Source: Syntrophomonas sp. UBA5314 | Lineage (GTDB): Bacteria; Bacillota; Syntrophomonadia; Syntrophomonadales; Syntrophomonadaceae | Assembly (NCBI GenBank): GCA_002410325.1 | Contig: DHRK01000039.1 | Location: 5,845-13,329, forward strand | Direction: 5' to 3' | DNA length: 7,485 nt | The notes under the pieces: model-generated | Seen by the model: only the letters and a program-made list of their open reading frames with translations | Told to the model about the DNA's origin: nothing | The model's database searches: none | Program-made: the position numbers and the translations under genes | In this document: positions 1 through 4,273 of the stretch, piece after piece | Layout of the letters: the number at the start of each line of letters is the position of its first letter | Numbering within the stretch: the first letter of the stretch is position 1

Positions 1-2
1 GT

Positions 3-80
3 ATTGCGATTGACGACAACGCAGCCCTGCGGGAATTTAGCCGGCGAGAAACTAAAATTTTAGGTGTTACAGACTACTAA
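3..80 (+). CDS. C-terminal end of an unidentified upstream protein (partial)
   Basis: A reading frame is open from the left edge of the window and ends at TAA 78-80, giving 25 residues that end in KILGVTDY. The piece is hydrophilic, with the cluster REFSRRETK, and has no motif I recognise. The stop lies just before the TATAAT box that precedes glmU, which is where an upstream gene would be expected to end. In relatives the gene before glmU is often spoVG or purR, but this tail does not resemble the C-termini I remember for either. A frame this short would stay open by chance about 30% of the time, so even its coding nature is uncertain. Confidence 0.4.
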   Translation: MAIDDNAALREFSRRETKILGVTDY

Positions 81-82
81 GG

Positions 83-88
83 TATAAT
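83..88 (+). promoter_or_regulatory. Candidate sigma-A -10 box upstream of glmU
   Basis: A perfect TATAAT lies 3 bases after the upstream stop codon. Transcription would begin near base 95 and give a leader of about 60 bases before the chosen glmU start. The expected -35 region at 59-65 (TTTAGGT) matches TTGACA poorly and there is no TG extension, so this rests on the -10 box and its position. If real, it would drive glmU-prs and perhaps the genes beyond, and it makes the ATG at 95 unlikely as a start because transcription would begin at it. Confidence 0.45.
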
Positions 89-141
89 ACGATTATGACG
101 ATTTCTTGTCATAGCAAGGGCCAAATAAATTATTGTTATGG

Positions 142-148
142 GGTGGAG
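142..148 (+). promoter_or_regulatory. Ribosome binding site that sets the glmU start at TTG 155
   Basis: GGTGGAG at 142-148 lies 6 bases before TTG 155. The alternative in-frame starts lack such a site: ATG 95 has only the -10 box before it, GTG 143 overlaps this motif and TTG 149 abuts it. A second GGAG at 151-154 directly touches TTG 155, too close to serve it. Confidence 0.65.
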
Positions 149-154
149 TTGGAG

Positions 155-1525
155 TTGGATATCTCAGCAGTGATTCTGGCAGCGGGAAAAGGCGTTAGGA
201 TGCGTTCCAGTCTGCCCAAGGTCGCCCACCGGGTAGCGGGTCGGGCCATGATCGCCCACCTGGTTAAAACCGTCCGCGATGCTGGAATTGACCAAATAAT
301 TGTCGTAGTGGGACACGGCCGGGAGTATGTGGAAGAGATTCTGGCCGGGGAAAATGTTACTTTCGTGGTGCAGGAAGAACAACTGGGCACCGGGCATGCC
401 TTGATGCAGGCCCGGGATGCGGCCCGCGGAAAAAGTCTGCTGGTTTTGGCCGGGGATACCCCTTTATTAAGGCCCCAAACTCTGGCCGGACTGATGGTCA
501 TGCATGAACATAGCAAGGCCCAGGCAACGGTATTGACTACCCGGGTAAAGGATCCTAAAGGTTATGGCCGGGTGCTGCGTGGGACCCAGGGGGAATTTGA
601 GCGCATAGTAGAAGAGAAAGACGCCTCTCTTCCGGAGAAGGCCATTGATGAAATTAACTCGGGAATTTACTGTTTTGATCGGGAGTTGGTTTTTAAAGCC
701 CTGTCCGGAATCGGCACCCGTAATGCCCAGGGTGAATACTACCTGACGGAAGCTCTGGAATTGATCAGGGCAGGTAATAATAAAGTAGAGATCTGTCTGA
801 GCGAGGTTGAGGAGGAGATCTACGGAGTAAACGATCGCATCCAGCTGGCTCAGGTGGAAGGGATCATGCGCCGGAGAATCAACCAGGAGCTAATGCTCCA
901 GGGAGTAGCCATAGTCGACCCGGTCTCAACCTTCATCGACGCTGATGTAAAGATAGAACCAGATACAGTAATACTTCCTTTCACCATCATCGAGGGCCGG
1001 TGCTCAATCGGCAGCTTTTGTGAAATCGGTCCTGCTACGCGAATAAGTAATTCAACCGTAGGCGACCGGGTGACCATAGAATCATCTCGAATAAACCAGG
1101 CCTGGATCGGAAATTCCTGTACGATCGGGCCTTTCGCTTATCTCAGGCCAGAAACCGTGCTGCACGACAATGTGAAGGTAGGCGATTTCGTAGAAATAAA
1201 GAAGTCGGTTATCGACGACGGCAGCAAGGTTCCTCATTTGAGTTATGTCGGGGACGCCCAGATCGGCAAGGGAGTTAACGTCGGTGCCGGCACCATTACC
1301 TGCAACTATGACGGTGTGAATAAATATCCCACCATTTTAGAAGACGGTGTTTTTATAGGCAGCAATACCAATCTGATAGCCCCGATCAGAGTGGGCAAGA
1401 ACGCGTCGACCGGAGCCGGGTCTTCTATCTCCCGTGATATTCCGGCCGATGTCCTGGCCGTTGAGCGGGCGGCCACCAAGTTTTTAGCCAAACGAACCAG
1501 CAAGAAAAAGCATGTAGATTCTTAG
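155..1525 (+). CDS. glmU: Bifunctional UDP-N-acetylglucosamine pyrophosphorylase / glucosamine-1-phosphate N-acetyltransferase
   Basis: GlmU carries out the last two steps to UDP-GlcNAc in the cytoplasm: acetyl transfer from acetyl-CoA to glucosamine-1-phosphate, then uridylyl transfer from UTP. The product feeds peptidoglycan and other wall polymers. The N-terminal nucleotidyltransferase domain (about residues 3-228) shows the LAAGKGVRM signature at 8-16, K22, GTGHA at 78-82, GDTPLL with D101, and GVND with N226, the expected metal ligand. The C-terminal left-handed beta-helix (about 250-456) has repeated hexapeptides such as IGSFCEIGPA, RPET with R331, K349, the catalytic-type H361 in PHLSYVGD, and NYDG at 384-387. 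From TTG 155 the protein is 456 aa and begins MDISAVILAAG, the length and register I recall for B. subtilis GlmU; an ATG at 95 would add 20 residues of non-family sequence. All key residues are present, so it should be active as the usual trimer. Its stop overlaps the prs ribosome site, suggesting co-transcription. Confidence 0.96.
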   Translation: MDISAVILAAGKGVRMRSSLPKVAHRVAGRAMIAHLVKTVRDAGIDQIIVVVGHGREYVEEILAGENVTFVVQEEQLGTGHALMQARDAARGKSLLVLAGDTPLLRPQTLAGLMVMHEHSKAQATVLTTRVKDPKGYGRVLRGTQGEFERIVEEKDASLPEKAIDEINSGIYCFDRELVFKALSGIGTRNAQGEYYLTEALELIRAGNNKVEICLSEVEEEIYGVNDRIQLAQVEGIMRRRINQELMLQGVAIVDPVSTFIDADVKIEPDTVILPFTIIEGRCSIGSFCEIGPATRISNSTVGDRVTIESSRINQAWIGNSCTIGPFAYLRPETVLHDNVKVGDFVEIKKSVIDDGSKVPHLSYVGDAQIGKGVNVGAGTITCNYDGVNKYPTILEDGVFIGSNTNLIAPIRVGKNASTGAGSSISRDIPADVLAVERAATKFLAKRTSKKKHVDS

Positions 1526-1530
1526 GAGGT
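1524..1530 (+). promoter_or_regulatory. Strong ribosome binding site of prs overlapping the glmU stop
   Basis: AGGAGGT at 1524-1530 shares two bases with the TAG stop of glmU and lies 7 bases before ATG 1538. It is 1 base from TTG 1532, which is too close, so ATG 1538 is preferred; ATG 1541 at 10 bases is also possible. The overlap suggests that translation of the two genes is coupled. Confidence 0.8.
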
Positions 1531-1537
1531 ATTGGGG

Positions 1538-2494
1538 ATGATGAAAGCATCCAGGTGGAGGATGAAACTGTTTACCGGCAACGCCAACCCTCAGCTGGCC
1601 AATGAGATTGCTGCCTATCTGGGGATACCCATCGGCGATGCCGTAGTCTCCCATTTTTCTGACGGAGAAATTAGCTGCGCCATCAATGAAACGGTGCGCG
1701 GCGTGGATGTGTTCGTGGTCCAGCCTACTTGCACCCCGGTCAACGAGCATATGATGGAACTGCTGATCATGATCGATGCCTTCCGCAGGGCGTCGGCGTC
1801 ACGCATAAACGCGGTCATACCATACTACGGCTATGCCCGCCAGGATCGCAAGAGCCGGGCCCGTGATCCCATTACCGCCAAACTGGTCTCCAACCTGATA
1901 GTGGAAGCGGGAGCCCATCGGGTCGTAGCGGTTGACCTGCATGCCAACCAGATACAGGGCTTTTTTGACATTCCGGTAGACCATCTGCCCGGGGTGCCGA
2001 CCATTGCGGAATACCTAAAAGGCCGGCTGCAGAGGGAGAACACGGTGGTGTTATCCCCGGATGTCGGAGGGGTTACTCGGGCCCGGGATTTGGCCGCCAA
2101 GCTGGATGCACCCCTGGCCATTGTAGATAAAAGAAGGCCGGAGCCCAATGTTTCAGAGATAATGAATGTCATCGGTGATGTCTGCGGCAAATCAGTAGTG
2201 ATCATAGATGATATTATAGATACGGCGGGGACAATCTGTTCCGCGGCCCAGGTTATGATGGAAAAGGGAGCGCGGGAAGTTTTTGCCGCCTGCACCCACC
2301 CGGTCTTTTCCGGACCAGCCATAGAACGGCTGGCCAAGGCCCCGATCAAGGAAATTATCATTACCAATACCATACCTATGGATGAAAGCAAGACCCTGCC
2401 CAATACGACCATCCTGTCGGTGGCGCCTCTGGTTGGGGAGGCTATTTTGCGCATTCACGAAGACCTTTCAGTAAGTAAACTGTTTGAATTTTAA
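1538..2494 (+). CDS. prs: Ribose-phosphate pyrophosphokinase (PRPP synthetase)
   Basis: The enzyme transfers the pyrophosphate of ATP to ribose-5-phosphate to give PRPP, precursor of purines, pyrimidines, NAD, histidine and tryptophan. It is cytoplasmic, and class I members are hexamers controlled by phosphate and ADP. The 318-aa product matches the usual length of about 317. Visible motifs are TGNANP near the N-terminus, NEHMMELLIM, the catalytic loop YARQDRK (99-105), DLHANQIQGFF at 133-143 with metal-binding H135, the KRRPEPN segment near 198-204, and the PRPP-binding loop DDIIDTAGT at 224-232. The C-terminus DLSVSKLFEF is typical. The start is ATG 1538. The internal ATG 1562 begins the conserved part (MKLFTGN) and has a purine-rich stretch touching it, so it is a weaker alternative. 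The gene follows glmU after 12 bases and is followed by a hairpin-rich gap. Confidence 0.97.
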   Translation: MMKASRWRMKLFTGNANPQLANEIAAYLGIPIGDAVVSHFSDGEISCAINETVRGVDVFVVQPTCTPVNEHMMELLIMIDAFRRASASRINAVIPYYGYARQDRKSRARDPITAKLVSNLIVEAGAHRVVAVDLHANQIQGFFDIPVDHLPGVPTIAEYLKGRLQRENTVVLSPDVGGVTRARDLAAKLDAPLAIVDKRRPEPNVSEIMNVIGDVCGKSVVIIDDIIDTAGTICSAAQVMMEKGAREVFAACTHPVFSGPAIERLAKAPIKEIIITNTIPMDESKTLPNTTILSVAPLVGEAILRIHEDLSVSKLFEF

Positions 2495-2513
2495 GGCGTA
2501 ACAGCTTGAACCG

Positions 2514-2544
2514 ATACCGGCGGGTTGGAGCGCCCCGCTGGTAT
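2514..2544 (+). other. Eleven-bp hairpin in the prs-ctc gap
   Basis: Bases 2514-2524 (ATACCGGCGGG) pair with 2534-2544 (CCCGCTGGTAT): 11 pairs including one G-T wobble, around the 9-base loop TTGGAGCGC. It starts 20 bases after the prs stop. What follows is AAATTTGAC rather than a run of T, so it does not look like a standard intrinsic terminator. It could be a partial terminator, a 3'-end stabiliser for the glmU-prs mRNA, or part of a ctc control region. Its 3' arm overlaps a possible extended -10 promoter. Confidence 0.6.
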
Positions 2545-2547
2545 AAA
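2539..2547 (+). promoter_or_regulatory. Possible extended -10 promoter for ctc
   Basis: TGGTATAAA at 2539-2547 fits the extended -10 pattern TGnTATAAT with one mismatch. No -35 box sits at the right distance (TTGGAG at 2525 is only 11 bases away). A transcript starting near 2554 would have a leader of about 37 bases containing the hairpin that holds the ctc ribosome site. In B. subtilis ctc has its own sigma-B promoter, but I see no GTTTAA / GGGWAW pair here. Confidence 0.3.
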
Positions 2548-2566
2548 TTTGACTAAAGCGGTGCAT

Positions 2567-2584
2567 ACTCCTTGACGAAGGAGT
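2567..2584 (+). promoter_or_regulatory. Hairpin that contains the ctc Shine-Dalgarno
   Basis: ACTCCTT (2567-2573) and AAGGAGT (2578-2584) form a perfect 7-bp stem with the tetraloop GACG. The 3' arm is the SD itself (AAGGAG), 7 bases before ATG 2591, so the folded form would hide the ribosome site. This is the arrangement expected for translational control, for instance coupling, autogenous repression or temperature response; which of these applies cannot be read from the sequence. Confidence 0.6.
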
Positions 2585-2590
2585 GGTACT

Positions 2591-3196
2591 ATGGCCAAGA
2601 CCAACAGCATTTCCTGCCGCCGTCGAAGCTTTGGCAAGCGGGCGCGGCGTCTGATCAGGCAAAATGGAGATATTCCCGGCGTAATCTACGGCAAAGGCAA
2701 ACCGGGATCCCGGGTGGTTTTTGAAGGAAGGCCCCTGGAAAGGCTTTTTGTCCACGGATCAGGCGGGCTTTACTCACTGCAGATAGATGATGATCCGGCA
2801 CCCGTGCTGGCTGTAGTCAGGGAACTGCAGAGGGACCCCATCAGCCGTCAGTTGACCCATGTTGACTTTATGAGAGTGGATGCCGATGAACCGATCGAAT
2901 CGGCAGTGACGGTATCCATAAGCGGGGAAGAGGAACTCCGTGAAAAAGGCGGCTTCCTGCAGATAGGAGCCCGGGAGGTACAGGTAAAATGCCTGCCCCG
3001 CGATTTGCCGGAAACGATTAACCTTGACGTTTCCCTTTTAACTCCCGGGGACCAGGTACTGGCTGAGGCCTTGCTGATACCGGCGGGGGTTGAACTTTTA
3101 AGCGATCCGGATCTGCTTATAGTAAGCGTTATTGTGAAAGTCAACCAAGAGGAGCCAGAATATACGCCAGTTGAGGCCGAAATAGAAGAAGCATAG
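2591..3196 (+). CDS. ctc: 50S ribosomal protein L25, Ctc/TL5 form
   Basis: A 5S rRNA-binding protein of the large ribosomal subunit, in the longer two-domain form known as Ctc or TL5, which in B. subtilis is linked to general stress. Residues 1 to about 93 form the L25-type beta-barrel domain, with a basic start (RRRSFGKRARRLIRQNG), the IPGVIYGKG motif and the signature RDPISRQLTHVDF. Residues from about 98 to 187 form the TL5 C-terminal domain (EREV-like REVQVKCLPRDLPE segment and LLTPGDQVL), followed by an acidic tail (EEPEYTPVEAEIEEA). Its 201 aa is close to the 204 or so of Bacillus Ctc. The start is ATG 2591 with a strong SD that lies inside a hairpin. The gene is 96 bases after prs, its usual place before pth. 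Confidence 0.95.
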   Translation: MAKTNSISCRRRSFGKRARRLIRQNGDIPGVIYGKGKPGSRVVFEGRPLERLFVHGSGGLYSLQIDDDPAPVLAVVRELQRDPISRQLTHVDFMRVDADEPIESAVTVSISGEEELREKGGFLQIGAREVQVKCLPRDLPETINLDVSLLTPGDQVLAEALLIPAGVELLSDPDLLIVSVIVKVNQEEPEYTPVEAEIEEA

Positions 3197-3216
3197 CCAA
3201 GATGGAAAACTAAAGG

Positions 3217-3250
3217 GCAACCAAAAGGACCGCCCCGTCCCCTTGGTTGC
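3217..3250 (+). repeat. Interrupted hairpin after ctc, possibly a REP-like dispersed repeat
   Basis: Bases 3217-3230 and 3237-3250 form a stem of 8 pairs (GCAACCAA / TTGGTTGC), a 2x2 internal mismatch and 4 more pairs (GGAC / GTCC), with loop CGCCCC. The strand reads AACCAAAAGGACCG then CCGTCCCC, a style I recall from short dispersed repeats in Clostridia with AACAAAAGAACCGTCCCC-like sequence. Only TTGATT follows, so terminator function is possible but poorly supported. It shares AGGACCG with the loop of the large palindrome at 4111-4198. Confidence 0.5.
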
Positions 3251-3282
3251 TTGATTCGAAGAAGTATGGAGGAACACGCGGG

Positions 3283-3303
3283 AAACAAGACCACACCTTG
3301 TTT
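3283..3303 (+). other. Small hairpin just upstream of the pth ribosome site
   Basis: AAACAAG (3283-3289) and CTTGTTT (3297-3303) form a perfect but A/T-rich 7-bp stem around a 7-base loop. It ends 4 bases before the pth SD (GAGG, 3308-3311), leaving the site free. A stem of this size can occur by chance; no function is evident. Confidence 0.3.
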
Positions 3304-3317
3304 GGTTGAGGTTGAAT

Positions 3318-3869
3318 ATGAAATTGATAGTTGGGTTGGGTAATCCGGGAGCCAGGTATGCTGCCTCCCGGCATAATTTGGGATTCCAGGTTCTGGACAG
3401 ACTGGCGGCCCGCTATGGTTTGGAACGGGAACAGAAGCGTTTCGACGCCTGGCTGGGAAGCCTGCGTTGGCCTGTTGAAAAGGTCCTTCTCGCCAAGCCT
3501 CAGACTTATATGAACCTGAGCGGCCGGGCGGTGCAGCAGATGGTTCGCTGGCACAAGCTGGCTCTGGGCGACCTTATAGTTGTTTATGACGACCTGGATC
3601 TGCCCCCGGGGCAGGTGCGGATCAGAGCTCAGGGCAGCGCCGGAGGGCATAAAGGAATGATATCCATCATCGAGTGCCTGGGCAGCCAGGATTTTGCCCG
3701 GGTGCGAATCGGCATCGGGCGACCGATGCATGATACGGTAGACTGGGTTTTGGGATCGGTTTCAGCTGAAGAGCAGAAGATTTTCAACCAGTCCCTGGAT
3801 CACGCGGCAAACGCCCTGGAATGCTGGGTGAAAAAAGGAATAGCGGCGACTATGAACGAGTATAATTAG
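3318..3869 (+). CDS. pth: Peptidyl-tRNA hydrolase
   Basis: Cytoplasmic esterase that frees tRNA from peptidyl-tRNA dropped by ribosomes; the B. subtilis homologue is also called spoVC. The 183-aa product begins MKLIVGLGNPG and shows the residues expected for the family: N9, catalytic H19 in the RHNLGF motif, KPQTYMNLSG with N66, YDDLDLPPG with D92, and GSAGGHKGM at 106-114, then RVRIGIGRP. The asparagine that usually follows GGH (N114 in E. coli) is lysine here (K112), which I believe is a known substitution in Clostridia. ATG 3318 is chosen because GAGG at 3308-3311 lies 6 bases upstream and the protein then starts exactly at the family consensus; TTG 3306 would add four residues without a ribosome site. 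The gene is 121 bases after ctc, a gap that holds two hairpins. Confidence 0.96.
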   Translation: MKLIVGLGNPGARYAASRHNLGFQVLDRLAARYGLEREQKRFDAWLGSLRWPVEKVLLAKPQTYMNLSGRAVQQMVRWHKLALGDLIVVYDDLDLPPGQVRIRAQGSAGGHKGMISIIECLGSQDFARVRIGIGRPMHDTVDWVLGSVSAEEQKIFNQSLDHAANALECWVKKGIAATMNEYN

Positions 3870-3882
3870 ATACTTGCATATT

Positions 3883-3924
3883 TGCCTGTCCAAAGCCAAA
3901 AGCTAAGCAAAAAGGGGGCAGGCA
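3883..3924 (+). promoter_or_regulatory. Stem that can mask the ribosome site of the small gene at 3928
   Basis: TGCCTGTCC (3883-3891) can pair with GGGCAGGCA-type bases at 3916-3924: nine pairs including one G-T wobble, closing a 24-base, A-rich loop. The 3' arm covers part of the G-run SD (AAAGGGGG, 3911-3918) that serves TTG 3928. It starts 14 bases after the pth stop. It may regulate translation of the small gene or be another dispersed repeat; it is not followed by a T-run. Confidence 0.4.
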
Positions 3925-3927
3925 GAA

Positions 3928-4095
3928 TTGAAACTGTATTATATTTGTGATTGCTGCCGTGAGATATATCATAACGAGGATGTTGAAGGGCCGGAAGGAG
4001 CAGCCGAGGTCAGGGGATTATGCCCGGACTGCCAGTCCGAGTTGGGTCAGGAGGCTGCCCCCGCTTTGAGCAGCATGAGGCCCTTCTACCATTAG
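3928..4095 (+). CDS. fin: Small zinc-ribbon protein, probable anti-sigma-F factor Fin family
   Basis: A 55-residue frame from TTG 3928 to TAG 4095 sits between pth and mfd, exactly where fin (yabK) lies in Bacillus. It begins MKLYYICDCC and has two cysteine pairs, C7/C10 and C32/C35 (CPDC), that would bind one zinc as a ribbon. The aromatic YY before the first cysteines and the second pair in the C-terminal half match what I recall of Fin. In B. subtilis Fin is made under sigma-F control and inhibits sigma-F so that sigma-G can take over in the forespore. This copy is shorter than Fin of B. subtilis (about 76 aa), with a reduced region between the cysteine pairs, so its function is inferred. 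The SD AAAGGGGG ends 9 bases before the start, and the SD can be partly paired in a stem. No clear sigma-F promoter is visible. The gene is easily missed because it is short and starts with TTG. Confidence 0.7.
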   Translation: MKLYYICDCCREIYHNEDVEGPEGAAEVRGLCPDCQSELGQEAAPALSSMRPFYH

Positions 4096-4110
4096 CAATT
4101 GATCACGGGG

Positions 4111-4198
4111 TTTGCAACAGGGGGACGGAGATTTGGGACACGGGGACAGGACCGTTGTCCCATCCCCGTGTCCCAAATCTCCGTCCCCCTGTTGCAAA
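4111..4198. repeat. Perfect 35-bp inverted repeat, REP/MITE-like palindrome
   Basis: Bases 4111-4145 are the exact reverse complement of 4164-4198, separated by an 18-base centre; A4146/T4163 add one more pair. The arms contain TTTGCAACAG, GGGGACGG, ATTTGGGACA and CGGGG. Inside, GGGACA (4143-4148) can also pair with TGTCCC (4156-4161), giving an alternative tip. Such G/C-rich palindromes built from GGGACACGGGGAC-like words resemble dispersed elements I recall from Clostridia and deltaproteobacteria, often ascribed to REP-associated (RAYT/Y1) transposases; no transposase is in this window. It lies 15 bases after the small gene and 75 bases before mfd. RNA from either strand would form a very stable stem, possibly an RNase III site or a barrier between fin and mfd. 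It has no T-run for a normal terminator. Confidence 0.85.
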
Positions 4199-4217
4199 GA
4201 ACTGCATCCAACCGTGT

Positions 4218-4246
4218 GTGGGGGCTGCGTAAAACGCAGTGTCCAC
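4218..4246 (+). other. Second hairpin in the mfd leader
   Basis: GTGGGGGCTGCGT (4218-4230) pairs with ACGCAGTGTCCAC (4234-4246) around the loop AAA: 12 pairs of 13, two of them wobble, one G-G mismatch. The inner CTGCGT/ACGCAG part is perfect. It ends 11 bases before the mfd SD and leaves it free. What follows is CTTGATGATTTGG, so it is not a typical intrinsic terminator. Confidence 0.5.
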
Positions 4247-4257
4247 CTTGATGATTT

Positions 4258-4264
4258 GGGGAGG
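4258..4264 (+). promoter_or_regulatory. Ribosome binding site that sets the mfd start at TTG 4274
   Basis: GGGGAGG at 4258-4264 ends 9 bases before the in-frame TTG 4274. It is the only strong SD in the mfd leader in range of an in-frame start. TTG 4256 overlaps it and has no site of its own, and GTG 4214 and TTG 4112 have none. Confidence 0.65.
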
Positions 4265-4273
4265 CTTGAGAAT

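Noticed and set aside
1831..2454. 207-codon open frame on the - strand inside prs
   Set aside because: It is a shadow of the highly conserved prs frame, with low-complexity serine/arginine-rich sequence and no ribosome site of note.
2514..2560. Intrinsic terminator after prs
   Set aside because: The hairpin is good, but it is followed by AAATTTGAC and not a T-run; kept only as a hairpin.
3266..3343. Small frame ATG GAG GAA... overlapping the pth start
   Set aside because: It is 25 codons, out of frame with pth, lacks a ribosome site and has no family resemblance; chance is sufficient.
3861..3866. TATAAT at the end of pth as promoter of the fin-like gene
   Set aside because: It is formed by the Tyr-Asn codons before the pth stop and has no -35 partner or TG extension.
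3876..3905. Sigma-F type promoter for the fin-like gene
   Set aside because: GCATA at 3876-3880 fits the -35 pattern, but no GGnnAnAnT-like -10 box follows at 14-16 bases.
4112..4273. Extended N-terminus of mfd or separate proteins encoded in the palindrome on both strands
   Set aside because: The open frames are a by-product of the symmetric G/C-rich repeat; the sense and antisense products share NRGTEIWDTG because the arms are identical, and no ribosome site precedes them.
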